Positions 11,138 through 21,044 of a stretch of DNA of 64,000 nucleotides are shown here, one piece after another. Where the stretch lies: the NCBI RefSeq assembly GCF_947623445.1, contig NC_135241.1:24616501-24680500 (forward strand), read 5' to 3'. The notes beneath the pieces were generated by a model. The model saw nothing but the letters and a program-made list of their open reading frames with translations. It made no database searches and was not told where the DNA came from. Position 1 is the stretch's first letter; the number at the start of each line of letters is the position of its first letter. Origin of the DNA: Clavelina lepadiformis. Taxonomy: Eukaryota; Chordata; Ascidiacea; Aplousobranchia; Clavelinidae. The position numbers and the translations under genes were made by a program.

Positions 11138-12323
11138 GGCCACCAGCCGGCCAGACCCACGTCTAGGCCACCAGCCGGCCAGACCCACGTCTAGGCCACC
11201 AGCCGGCCAGACCCACGTCTAGGCCACCAGCCGGCCAGACCCACGTCTAGGCCACCAGCCGGCCAGACCCACGTCTAGGCCACCAGCCGGCCAGACCCAC
11301 GTCTAGGCCACCAGCCGGCCAGACCCACGTCTAGGCCACCAGCCGGCCAGACCCACGTCTAGGCCACCAGCCGGCCAGACCCACGTCTAGGCCACCAGCC
11401 GGCCAGACCCACGTCTAGGCCACCAGCCGGCCAGACCCACGTCTAGGCCACCAGCCGGCCAGACCCACGTCTAGGCCACCAGCCGGCCAGACCCACGTCT
11501 AGGCCACCAGCCGGCCAGACCCACGTCTAGGCCACCAGCCGGCCAGACCCACGTCTAGGCCACCAGCCGGCCAGACCCACGTCTAGGCCACCAGCCGGCC
11601 AGACCCACGTCTAGGCCACCAGCCGGCCAGACCCACGTCTAGGCCACCAGCCGGCCAGACCCACGTCTAGGCCACCAGCCGGCCAGACCCACGTCTAGGC
11701 CACCAGCCGGCCAGACCCACGTCTAGGCCACCAGCCGGCCAGACCCACGTCTAGGCCACCAGCCGGCCAGACCCACGTCTAGGCCACCAGCCGGCCAGAC
11801 CCACGTCTAGGCCACCAGCCGGCCAGACCCACGTCTAGGCCACCAGCCGGCCAGACCCACGTCTAGGCCACCAGCCGGCCAGACCCACGTCTAGGCCACC
11901 AGCCGGCCAGACCCACGTCTAGGCCACCAGCCGGCCAGACCCACGTCTAGGCCACCAGCCGGCCAGACCCACGTCTAGGCCACCAGCCGGCCAGACCCAC
12001 GTCTAGGCCACCAGCCGGCCAGACCCACGTCTAGGCCACCAGCCGGCCAGACCCACGTCTAGGCCACCAGCCGGCCAGACCCACGTCTAGGCCACCAGCC
12101 GGCCAGACCCACGTCTAGGCCACCAGCCGGCCAGACCCACGTCTAGGCCACCAGCCGGCCAGACCCACGTCTAGGCCACCAGCCGGCCAGACCCACGTCT
12201 AGGCCACCAGCCGGCCAGACCCACGTCTAGGCCACCAGCCGGCCAGACCCACGTCTAGGCCACCAGCCGGCCAGACCCACGTCTAGGCCACCAGCCGGCC
12301 AGACCCACGTCTAGGCCACCAGC
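11138..12323. repeat. 28-bp minisatellite, about 42 copies, unit 1
   Basis: Almost perfect tandem copies of a unit with core CCAGCCGGCCAGACCCACGT. It is GC-rich and contains the palindrome GGCCGGC-like core. There are no spacers between copies. Confidence 0.95.
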
Positions 12324-12383
12324 TATTCATATGGATTTTCGGAAAAGTGCCATTTTAACAATTTTATCTATGCATTAAGCAAA

Positions 12384-12424
12384 GTTGTCGTGGCCGAGTG
12401 GTTAAGGCGACAGACTAGAAATCT
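12384..12424 (+). pseudogene. Half tRNA-Ser(AGA), unit 1
   Basis: The tRNA 5' half to the anticodon stem, followed by simple CTGAAAT-type repeats in place of the 3' half. Confidence 0.8.
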
Positions 12425-12663
12425 AAAATCTGAAATCTGAAACTAGAAATCTGAAATTAAGGCGACAGACTAGAAATCACGTCTAGGCCACCAGCTGGCC
12501 AGACTCACGTCTAGGCCACCAGGTCACGTCACGTCTAGTCCAGACTCACGTCACGTCACGTAAATTCTGAGTATTTAGGAAGCTGCCGGAAGCTGTAAAA
12601 AATATTGCAAAAGTTGCAAAAACTTGCCCTACTAATCACCTAATCCTAATCCTAATCACTTAC

Positions 12664-12702
12664 CTTATATAATATATATAGATATCTATATATAGATATA
12701 GT
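12664..12702. repeat. AT palindrome at the end of unit 1
   Basis: TATATAGATATCTATATATA-type perfect inverted repeat. It is repeated at 15543-15582, 17183-17222, 27551-27590 and, lengthened, at 29775-29823. Confidence 0.7.
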
Positions 12703-13295
12703 CATGAGTAAAACTAAAATTTATGAATTTTTTTCACGTTTAAGGGGTCACTTCCGAATAAAACGACAATTTTGTGCTGAGCAACACAGTGATTGTGACC
12801 GTGTCGCACTCAATGCGTCATTCTAAAAAAAGTAAAAATTTTCCGGTCCAATGCGCATGTGACGTCGATGTGGAGTAGTTCGTCGTTGCTTTGACGACAG
12901 CTGGTTCCAGGTCTAGGCTAAGTTGTAAATTTTGTGTGGGTTTGAATTTTTGTTTTTTTGGAGTATTTGTCATAAAATGTTAAGCTAAAAACTTGTTGTA
13001 AAGTTTAGGCAATTGTTATAGAAAACTGAGTACATGGATTTTGTCCAAATTAAAACGGTAGACAGACATAACCTAGGTCTTGTTGCAAGCCAAAATTCAG
13101 GGTAGGTTTATGATGTAGTTTTGCGTTGGTAGCTTCTTGATTTAATGTACTTTGCATTGAAAAGCCTATCTCTTTGAATTGGGACATGAACCCTTAAGCA
13201 AATAACAGAAGTTTACTTTAGTACTTAAAATTTAGTTGAAACTAGCTTATAGTTAATACACTACAGAGACGTAGGCGTAGCTAGGTCTCGAAATC

Positions 13296-13468
13296 AGCTT
13301 GATTTTCATCTAGACTACGCTAGCTTGATTTTCATCTAGACTACGCTTGCTTGATTTTCATCTAGACTACGCTAGCTTGATTTTCATCTAGACTACGCTA
13401 GCTTGATTTTCATCTAGACTACCCTAGCTAGATTTTTATCTAGACTACGCTAGCTACATTTTCATCTT
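13296..13468. repeat. 26-bp minisatellite, unit 2
   Basis: Nearly identical in copy number and order to the array of unit 1. Confidence 0.9.
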
Positions 13469-13577
13469 GTCAGATTTGAAAGTCAGGAGAAGATTCCGGA
13501 AACACCGACATGGTGGAATCTATCTAGTGATTCGAGAAAAGTGCCATTTTATCTATTTGCATTTCACATTAAGCACA

Positions 13578-13659
13578 GTTGTCGTGGCCGAGTGGTTAAG
13601 GCGACAGACTTGAAATCTGTTGGGCGATGCCCGCGTAGGTTCGAATCCTGCCGACAACG
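13578..13659 (+). tRNA. tRNA-Ser(UGA), unit 2
   Basis: Leads the run as in unit 1. The variable-arm loop reads GGGCGATGCCC instead of GGGCTATGCCC. Confidence 0.9.
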
Positions 13660-13736
13660 CCGATATTACTTTTGCAATTTCATATGGATATTCGGAAAAG
13701 TGCGATTTTATCTATTTCATCTATGTATTAAGCACA

Positions 13737-13818
13737 GTTGTCGTGGCCGAGTGGTTAAGGCGACAGACTCGAATTCTGTTGGGCCCTGCCCGCGTAGGTT
13801 CGAATCCCGCCGACAACG
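13737..13818 (+). tRNA. tRNA-Ser(CGA), unit 2 copy 1
   Basis: Anticodon loop CTCGAAT. Confidence 0.82.
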
Positions 13819-13895
13819 CAGATATTACTTTTGCAATTTCATATGGATATTCGGAAATGTGCGATTTTAACTATTTCATCTATGCATTAAGCACA

Positions 13896-13977
13896 GTTGT
13901 CGTGGCCGAGTGGTTAAGGCGACAGACTCGAAATCTGTTGGGCCCTGCCCGCGTAGGTTCGAATCCCGCCGACAACG
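13896..13977 (+). tRNA. tRNA-Ser(CGA), unit 2 copy 2
   Basis: Anticodon loop CTCGAAA. Confidence 0.82.
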
Positions 13978-14054
13978 CAGATATTACTTTTGCAATTTCA
14001 TATGGATATTCGGAAATGTGCGATTTTAACAATTTCATCTATGCATTAAGCACA

Positions 14055-14136
14055 GTTGTCGTGGCCGAGTGGTTAAGGCGACAGACTCGAAATCTGTTGG
14101 GCCCTGCCCGCGTAGGTTCGAATCCCGCCGACAACG
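14055..14136 (+). tRNA. tRNA-Ser(CGA), unit 2 copy 3
   Basis: Anticodon loop CTCGAAA, identical to copy 2. Confidence 0.82.
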
Positions 14137-14213
14137 CAGATATTACTTTTGCAATTTCATATGGATATTCGGAAATGTGCGATTTTAACTATTTCATCTA
14201 TGCATTAAGCACA

Positions 14214-14295
14214 GTTGTCGTGGCCGAGTGGTAAAGGCGACAGACTCGAAATCTGTTGGGCCCTGCCCGCGTAGGTTCGAATCCCGCCGACAACG
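14214..14295 (+). tRNA. tRNA-Ser(CGA), unit 2 copy 4
   Basis: D loop differs by one base (GGTAAAGGC for GGTTAAGGC); stems are unchanged. Its downstream spacer also carries a local change (GCCGGTTC for GCAATTTC). Confidence 0.75.
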
Positions 14296-14372
14296 CAGAT
14301 ATTACTTTTGCCGGTTCATATGGATATTCGGAAATGTGCGATTTTAACAATTTCATCTATGCATTAAGCACA

Positions 14373-14454
14373 GTTGTCGTGGCCGAGTGGTTAAGGCGAC
14401 AGACTCGAAATCTGTTGGGCCCTGCCCGCGTAGGTTCGAATCCCGCCGACAACG
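14373..14454 (+). tRNA. tRNA-Ser(CGA), unit 2 copy 5
   Basis: Anticodon loop CTCGAAA. Last intact copy before the AGA pseudogene. Confidence 0.82.
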
Positions 14455-14531
14455 CAGATATTACTTTTGCAATTTCATATGGATATTCGGAAATGTGCCA
14501 TTTTAACAATTTCATCTATGCATTAAGCAAA

Positions 14532-14610
14532 GTTGTCGTGGCCGAGTGGTTAAGGCGACAGACTAGAAATCTGCTGGGCTCTGCCCACTTAGGTTCGAAT
14601 CTCACGTCCA
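14532..14610 (+). pseudogene. tRNA-Ser(AGA) pseudogene closing unit 2
   Basis: Matches the closing pseudogene of unit 1. Confidence 0.8.
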
Positions 14611-14827
14611 GAAGAAGAAGAAAGTTCAAAACCTTGTCCACCCACCTCCTGCTTTTCTTGCGAGATTGTAAGAATAAAGTCAAGATGCGCAGTAAGCATA
14701 GGGTGGGTGGGGGGAATCCATTGCACAGTGGAAAAACCGGAGAACGTCGACAAACAAGCTGCAGGTTCAAACCAGCGAGCCGCAGAGCGACGAGCCAACA
14801 ACCGTTTGATGACCATTTGACTGTATA
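14611..14827 (+). repeat. tRNA-like segment, unit 2
   Basis: A-box-like TTGCACAGTGG and B-box-like GGTTCAAACC in the same spacing as in unit 1. Confidence 0.5.
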
Positions 14828-15153
14828 GGCCACCAGCTGGCCAGACTCACGTCTAGGGCCACCAGCTGGCCAGACTCACGTCTAGGGCCACCAGCTGGCC
14901 AGACTCACGTCTAGGGCCACCAGCTGGCCAGACTCACGTCTAGGGCCACCAGCTGGCCAGACTCACGTCTAGGGCCACCAGCTGGCCAGACTCACGTCTA
15001 GGGCCACCAGCTGGCCAGACTCACGTCTAGGGCCACCAGCTGGCCAGACTCACGTCTAGGGCCACCAGCTGGCCAGACTCACGTCTAGGGCCACCAGCTG
15101 GCCAGACTCACGTCTAGGGCCACCAGCTGGCCAGACTCACGTCTAGGCCACTA
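14828..15153. repeat. 29-bp minisatellite, about 11 copies, unit 2
   Basis: A variant with CAGCTGGCC and ACTCACG and an extra G per copy. All copies share these changes, so the array expanded on its own. Confidence 0.95.
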
Positions 15154-15215
15154 GCTGTTCATATAGATATTCGGAAAAGTGCCATTTTAACAATTTTATC
15201 TATGCATTAAGCACA

Positions 15216-15256
15216 GTTGTCGTGGCCGAGTGGTTAAGGCGACAGACTAGAAATCT
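15216..15256 (+). pseudogene. Half tRNA-Ser(AGA), unit 2
   Basis: Followed by a longer CTGAAAT-type run than in unit 1. Confidence 0.8.
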
Positions 15257-16176
15257 GAAATCTCTGAAATCTGAAATCTGAAATCTGAAACTAGAAATCT
15301 GAAATTAAGGCGACAGACTAGAAATCACGTCTAGGCCACCAGCTGGCCAGACTCACGTCTAGGCCACCAGCTGGCCAGACTCACGTCTAGGCCACCAGGT
15401 CACGTCACGTCTAGGCCAGACTCACGTCACGTCACGTAAATTCTGAGTATTTAGGAAGCTGCCGGAAGCTGTAAAAAATATTGCAAAAGTTGCAAAAACT
15501 TGCCCTACTAATCACCTAATCCTAATCCTAATCCTAATCACTTACCTTATATAATATATATAGATATCTATATATAGATATAGTCATGAGTAAAACTAAA
15601 ATTTATGAATTTCTTCACGTTTAAGGGGTCACTTCCGAATAAAACGACAATTTTGTGCTGAGCAACACAGTGATTGTGACCGTGTCGCACTCAATGCGTC
15701 ATATTAAAAAAAGTAAAAATTTTCCGGTCCAATGCGCATGTGACGTCGATGTGGAGTAGTTCGTCGTTGCTTTGACGACAGCTGGTTCCAGGTCTAGGCT
15801 AAGTTGTAAATTTTGTGTGGGTTTGAATTTTTGTTTTTTTGGAGTATTTGTCATAAAATGTTAAGCTAAAAACTTGTTGTAAAGTTTAGGCAATTGTTAT
15901 AGAAAACTGAGTACATGGATTTTGTCCAAATTAAGACTGTAGACAGACATAACCTAGGTCTTGTTGCAAGCCAAAATTCAGGGTAGGTTTATGATGTAGT
16001 TTTGCGTTGGTGGCTTCTTGATTTAATGTACTTTGCATTGAAAAGCCTATCTCTTTGAATTGGGACATGAACCCTTAAGCAAATAACAGAAGTTTACTTT
16101 AGTACTTAAAATTTAGTTGAAACTAGCTTATAGTTAATACACTACAGAGACGTAGGCGTAGCTAGGTCTCGAAATC

Positions 16177-16297
16177 AGCTTGATTTTCATCTAGACTACG
16201 CTAGCTTGATTTTCATCTAGACTACGCTAGCTTGATTTTCATCTAGACTACCCTAGCTAGATTTTTATCTAGACTACGCTAGCTACATTTTCATCTT
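16177..16297. repeat. 26-bp minisatellite, unit 3
   Basis: The shortest version, between four and five copies. Confidence 0.9.
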
Positions 16298-16406
16298 GTC
16301 AGATTTGAAAGTCAGGAGAAGATTCCGGAAACACCGACATGGTGGAATCTATCTAGTGATTCGAGAAAAGTGCCATTTTATCTATTTGCATTTCACATTA
16401 AGCACA

Positions 16407-16488
16407 GTTGTCGTGGCCGAGTGGTTAAGGCGACAGACTTGAAATCTGTTGGGCGATGCCCGCGTAGGTTCGAATCCTGCCGACAACG
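16407..16488 (+). tRNA. tRNA-Ser(UGA), unit 3
   Basis: GGGCGATGCCC variable-arm version, as in unit 2. Confidence 0.9.
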
Positions 16489-16565
16489 CCGATATTACTT
16501 TTGCAATTTCATATGGATATTCGGAAAAGTGCGATTTTATCTATTTCATCTATGTATTAAGCACA

Positions 16566-16647
16566 GTTGTCGTGGCCGAGTGGTTAAGGCGACAGACTCG
16601 AATTCTGTTGGGCCCTGCCCGCGTAGGTTCGAATCCCGCCGACAACG
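16566..16647 (+). tRNA. tRNA-Ser(CGA), unit 3 copy 1
   Basis: Anticodon loop CTCGAAT. Confidence 0.82.
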
Positions 16648-16724
16648 CAGATATTACTTTTGCAATTTCATATGGATATTCGGAGATGTGCGATTTTAAC
16701 TATTTCATCTATGCATTAAGCACA

Positions 16725-16806
16725 GTTGTCGTGGCCGAGTGGTTAAGGCGACAGACTCGAAATCTGTTGGGCCCTGCCCGCGTAGGTTCGAATCCCGCCG
16801 ACAACG
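16725..16806 (+). tRNA. tRNA-Ser(CGA), unit 3 copy 2
   Basis: Anticodon loop CTCGAAA. The 3' flank begins CCGAT, as after the UGA gene. Confidence 0.82.
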
Positions 16807-16883
16807 CCGATATTACTTTTGCAATTTCATATGGATATTCGGAAATGTGCGATTTTAACAATTTCATCTATGCATTAAGCACA

Positions 16884-16924
16884 GTTGTCGTGGCCGAGTG
16901 GTTAAGGCGACAGACTAGAAATCT
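16884..16924 (+). pseudogene. Half tRNA-Ser(AGA), unit 3
   Basis: Directly replaces the later tRNA copies found in the longer units. Confidence 0.8.
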
Positions 16925-17816
16925 GAAATCTCTGAAATCTGAAATCTGAAATCTGAAACTAGAAATCTGAAATTAAGGCGACAGACTAGAAATCACGTCT
17001 AGGCCACCAGCTGGCCAGACTCACGTCTAGGCCACCAGGTCACGTCACGTCTAGGCCAGACTCACGTCACGTCACGTAAATTCTGAGTATTTAGGAAGCT
17101 GCCGGAAGCTGTAAAAAATATTGCAAAAGTTGCAAAAACTTGCCCTACTAATCACCTAATCCTAATCCTAATCCTAATCACTTACCTTATATAATATATA
17201 TAGATATCTATATATAGATATAGTCATGAGTAAAACTAAAATTTATGAATTTCTTCACGTTTAAGGGGTCACTTCCGAATAAAACGACAATTTTGTGCTG
17301 AGCAACACAGTGATTGTGACCGTGTCGCACTCAATGCGTCATATTAAAAAAAGTAAAAATTTTCCGGTCCAATGCGCATGTGACGTCGATGTGGAGTAGT
17401 TCGTCGTTGCTTTGACGACAGCTGGTTCCAGGTCTAGGCTAAGTTGTAAATTTTGTGTGGGTTTGAATTTTTGTTTTTTTGGAGTATTTGTCATAAAATG
17501 TTAAGCTAAAAACTTGTTGTAAAGTTTAGGCAATTGTTATAGAAAACTGAGTACATGGATTTTGTCCAAATTAAGACTGTAGACAGACATAACCTAGGTC
17601 TTGTTGCAAGCCAAAATTCAGGGTAGGTTTATGATGTAGTTTTGCGTTGGTAGCTTCTTGATTTAATGTACTTTGCATTGAAAAGCCTATCTCTTTGAAT
17701 TGGGACATGAACCCTTAAGCAAATAACAGAAGTTTACTTTAGTACTTAAAATTTAGTTGAAACTAGCTTATAGTTAATACACTACAGAGACGTAGGCGTA
17801 GCTAGGTCTCGAAATC

Positions 17817-17963
17817 AGCTTGATTTTCATCTAGACTACGCTAGCTTGATTTTCATCTAGACTACGCTTGCTTGATTTTCATCTAGACTACGCTAGCTTG
17901 ATTTTCATCTAGACTACCCTAGCTAGATTTTTATCTAGACTACGCTAGCTAGATTTTTATCTT
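17817..17963. repeat. 26-bp minisatellite, unit 4
   Basis: Between five and six copies. The last one differs from those in the other units (AGATTTTTATC). Confidence 0.9.
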
Positions 17964-18072
17964 GTCAGATTTGAAAGTCAGGAGAAGATTCCGGAAACAC
18001 CGACATGGTGGAATCTATCTAGTGATTCGAGAAAAGTGCCATTTTATCTATTTGCATTTCACATTAAGCACA

Positions 18073-18154
18073 GTTGTCGTGGCCGAGTGGTTAAGGCGAC
18101 AGACTTGAAATCTGTTGGGCTATGCCCGCGTAGGTTCGAATCCTGCCGACAACG
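18073..18154 (+). tRNA. tRNA-Ser(UGA), unit 4
   Basis: GGGCTATGCCC variable-arm version, as in unit 1. Confidence 0.9.
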
Positions 18155-18231
18155 CCGATATTACTTTTGCAATTTCATATGGATATTCGGAAAAGTGCGA
18201 TTTTATCTATTTCATCTATGTATTAAGCACA

Positions 18232-18313
18232 GTTGTCGTGGCCGAGTGGTTAAGGCGACAGACTCGAATTCTGTTGGGCCCTGCCCGCGTAGGTTCGAAT
18301 CCCGCCGACAACG
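18232..18313 (+). tRNA. tRNA-Ser(CGA), unit 4 copy 1
   Basis: Anticodon loop CTCGAAT. Confidence 0.82.
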
Positions 18314-18390
18314 CAGATATTACTTTTGCAATTTCATATGGATATTCGGAAATGTGCGATTTTAACTATTTCATCTATGCATTAAGCACA

Positions 18391-18472
18391 GTTGTCGTGG
18401 CCGAGTGGTTAAGGCGACAGACTCGAAATCTGTTGGGCCCTGCCCGCGTAGGTTCGAATCCCGCCGACAACG
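18391..18472 (+). tRNA. tRNA-Ser(CGA), unit 4 copy 2
   Basis: Anticodon loop CTCGAAA. The downstream T run is interrupted (ACTATTGC for ACTTTTGC), so Pol III termination may be weaker. Confidence 0.78.
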
Positions 18473-18549
18473 CAGATATTACTATTGCAATTTCATATGG
18501 ATATTCGGAAATGTGCGATTTTAACAATTTCATCTATGCATTAAGCACA

Positions 18550-18631
18550 GTTGTCGTGGCCGAGTGGTTAAGGCGACAGACTCGAAATCTGTTGGGCCCT
18601 GCCCGCGTAGGTTCGAATCCCGCCGACAACG
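18550..18631 (+). tRNA. tRNA-Ser(CGA), unit 4 copy 3
   Basis: Anticodon loop CTCGAAA. Confidence 0.82.
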
Positions 18632-18708
18632 CAGATATTACTTTTGCAATTTCATATGGATATTCGGAAATGTGCGATTTTAACAATTTCATCTATGCAT
18701 TAAGCACA

Positions 18709-18787
18709 GTTGTCGTGGCCGAGTGGTTAAGGCGACAGACTAGAAATCTGCTGGGCTCTGCCCACTTAGGTTCGAATCTCACGTCCA
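18709..18787 (+). pseudogene. tRNA-Ser(AGA) pseudogene next to the retroelement
   Basis: Same closing pseudogene. The nested retroelement pair begins 13 bp after it, in the GAA repeat. Confidence 0.8.
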
Positions 18788-18800
18788 GAAGAAGAAGAAG

Positions 18801-19218
18801 TGTCACGAGATTATTTTATGCACTTGTTTTGTAGACACCACATTATACACCGTCTTTTCTTTGCATTGTGTTGTTTTTATGCATGTTCACGGTCTGCCGT
18901 ATTTTACTTGTTTATGTTCTTTTACTTGTTCTTGTACACCTGTTTTTATCAAATCTCTTGTGACGTCTCACGTAGTTACCCCAAAGGCTAAATTAGTATC
19001 GTGTTTTACGTTCCACGTTGATTCCTTCATCGCGTGGAATTTGTTTGGTGTAGTACTGTGCGCGGCTGGGCGACGGTTGTGGGCAGTTACGTTTCGGTTT
19101 CAGTGAGAGATGATCGTTTTTATTAGGTAAAATGCCATTAAAAGTTAACAAGGCAAAACCGGCTAAGTGACTAGCCGTTAGAGCGGGAAGATTCCTGGTC
19201 AAAGAAAGTTTGGTTACA
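18801..19218 (+). repeat. 5' LTR of the short element
   Basis: 418 bp. Its 3' third resembles the LTR of the long element; the 5' part diverges after TGTCACGAGA. Confidence 0.9.
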
Positions 19219-19284
19219 ATTGGCGAGCGCGCCAGGATCCCGCAGTCAACGAAACTATTCCCATAAACGTTTGGAAGTTTCACG

Positions 19285-20037
19285 ATGTCCAGCATCTACT
19301 TTGCTATTCCGCCGCCAAAATATGAGCCCAACGAAGATTTCCTAAGCTTCTTCAACCGCTTCGACGCTTTTTGTACGATGATTGAAGCGAATCCCGCTTT
19401 AAGGAAACATCTTTTAATTAACAGCTTGGATGAAGATTTAAGCTGGGATGTACGAGGCAGAGACTTGTCGCTTTTCGACTTGGAGTACGATGAGTTGGTG
19501 AAAAGAGGTACCGAAGCGAGGCCGCCCATTTGTTCTACGGAAAGTAACAAATGTCGAGTATTAAAGGGGACTCAATTCGATGCCGACAGAGCAATATCTT
19601 CATTGGCTTTCGCTGTCCGAAAACGTATATGTGCGGTAGAAGCTATTGAAACTCCCGCTCCCGAAGAGCAGGCTGCTGAGTCTGCTCCAGCTGAAGAAGC
19701 TATCGAAACTCCCGCTCCCGAAGAGCAGGCCGCTGAGTCCGCTCCAGCCGAAGAAGCTGCCGAGACTCCCGCTCCCGAAGAGCAGGCCGCTGAGTCAGCT
19801 TCAGCACAACAAGCTGTTGAAACTCCCGCTCCCGTAGAGCAGGCCGCTGAGTCTGCTCCAGCCAGCAAGCAGCTCATTAGGGGCGTAAGTTTGTCTCGGT
19901 ACGATCACGAAGTGAGCCAATCGAGTGATTTTTGTGCAGTGGAGTCGTCAGCGACACCAGGGGACGGATGTTCACCAAGCTGGACGGTCGGTTTGGGTTG
20001 CGGGGTGCTCATCAACAACGGAGCGCCAAACGATTAG
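19285..20037 (+). CDS. Gag-like protein with Glu/Ala/Pro repeats
   Basis: 250 codons from ATG 19285. The N-terminal 75 residues resemble the start of the long element's Gag (shared pattern PPP.Y..NEDF and a later ..LE.DELV.R). From about residue 115 come four 19-20-residue repeats built on ETPAPEEQAAESAPAEE. A unique C-terminal segment follows. Part of a fossil-type mobile element; no host role is implied. Confidence 0.7.
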   Translation: MSSIYFAIPPPKYEPNEDFLSFFNRFDAFCTMIEANPALRKHLLINSLDEDLSWDVRGRDLSLFDLEYDELVKRGTEARPPICSTESNKCRVLKGTQFDADRAISSLAFAVRKRICAVEAIETPAPEEQAAESAPAEEAIETPAPEEQAAESAPAEEAAETPAPEEQAAESASAQQAVETPAPVEQAAESAPASKQLIRGVSLSRYDHEVSQSSDFCAVESSATPGDGCSPSWTVGLGCGVLINNGAPND

Positions 20038-20113
20038 AGCTACGAACGATGGTCGTTTACCCGGATATTAAATAACTTTTCCGGGGACGAAAAAGAACTG
20101 AACGGGGGGGCGA

Positions 20114-20531
20114 TGTCACGAGATTATTTTATGCACCTGTTTTGTAGACACCACATTATACACCGTCTTTTCTTTGCATTGTGTTGTTTTTATGCATGTT
20201 CACGGTCTGCCGTATTTTACTTGTTTATGTTCTTTTACTTGTTCTTGTACACCTGTTTTTATCAAATCTCTTGTGACGTCTCACGTAGTTACCCCAAAGG
20301 CTAAATTAGTATCGTGTTTTACGTTCCACGTTGATTCCTTCATCGCGTGGAATTTGTTTGGTGTAGTACTGTGCGCGGCTGGGCGACGGTTGTGGGCAGT
20401 TACGTTTCGGTTTCAGTGAGAGATGATCGTTTTTATTAGGTAAAATGCCATTAAAAGTTAACAAGGCAAAACCGGCTAAGTGACTAGCCGTTAGAGCGGG
20501 AAGATTCCTGGTCAAAGAAAGTTTGGTTACA
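20114..20531 (+). repeat. 3' LTR of the short element
   Basis: 418 bp, almost identical to its 5' partner. Only five bases (ATTGA, 20532-20536) separate it from the next LTR. Confidence 0.9.
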
Positions 20532-20536
20532 ATTGA

Positions 20537-20986
20537 TGTCACGAGAAGTATTTGTATACACCGTTTTTATATCCGTCACGTTTTATTCGTTTTTATTCAC
20601 ATCATCACGTTGTTCGCATTGTCACCGTCACGTTTTATACGTCGATTTATCCGCGTTGTATTGTCTCTTTGTACATGTTCACGTGCTGCTGTGTTTTACT
20701 TGTTCATGAGTCCACATGTTTTTATTCTATCTCTAGTGACGTTACCCCGAGGGCCCAATCAGTACTGTGTTTAGCGTCCCACGCTGATTCTATGATTGTG
20801 TGGAATTTGTTTTGGTGTGGTGTTTCGCTCTGGTATAAGGTGTTGGTTCAGTAACGTTTGGGTGAGATAACAGAAGGACGTATGTTTTTACCTAAGAGAT
20901 ATGCCATTAAATGTGAATAAAGAAGACAGAGCTAATTGACTAGCCGTTAAGCGGGAAGATTCCTGGTCAAAGAAAGTTTGGTTACA
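20537..20986 (+). repeat. 5' LTR of the long element
   Basis: 450 bp, begins TGTCACGAGAAG and ends GGTTACA. Confidence 0.92.
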
Positions 20987-21044
20987 ATTGGCGAGCGCGC
21001 CAGGATCCCGCAGTCAAAAAGGTATCAAGGTATTGTTCAACAGT

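Larger units (their letters stand above)
9371..12741 (+). repeat. tRNA-Ser tandem unit 1 (3371 bp)
   Basis: Starts at AAGGGGTCACTTCC. Order: about 530 bp spacer, 26-bp minisatellite, four tRNA-Ser genes, an AGA-type pseudogene, a tRNA-like segment, 28-bp minisatellite (about 42 copies), a half tRNA, CACGTC-rich DNA and an AT palindrome. The spacer is roughly 99 percent identical to those of the other units by eye. Confidence 0.9.
12742..15622 (+). repeat. tRNA-Ser tandem unit 2 (2881 bp)
   Basis: Same order as unit 1 but with six full tRNA genes and a shorter minisatellite in a 29-bp version. Confidence 0.9.
15623..17262 (+). repeat. tRNA-Ser tandem unit 3 (1640 bp, short)
   Basis: Holds only three full tRNA genes and then a half AGA copy. 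The full AGA pseudogene, the tRNA-like segment and most of the minisatellite seen in other units are absent. Confidence 0.9.
18801..20531 (+). mobile_element. Short non-autonomous Ty3/gypsy-type LTR element
   Basis: LTRs 18801-19218 and 20114-20531 (418 bp, TG...CA) differ at about one position by eye, so the insertion is young. The primer-site region (TTGGCGAGCGCGCCAGG) and the G-run purine tract match those of the longer element downstream. The interior holds one gag-like frame and no pol. It is probably mobilised by a relative such as its neighbour. Confidence 0.85.

Noticed and set aside
11138-12323. CRISPR-like array
   Set aside because: The 28-bp copies are contiguous without spacers, and the context is eukaryotic. 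It is a minisatellite.
12630-12663. Telomere-like CCTAAT repeats
   Set aside because: Only two to four copies, and not the canonical TTAGGG order. It is part of each tandem unit and gives no sign of a chromosome end.
20532-20536. ATTGA as the target duplication of the long element alone
   Set aside because: The bases after its 3' LTR are GAAGAAGG, not ATTGA, so the two sides do not match.
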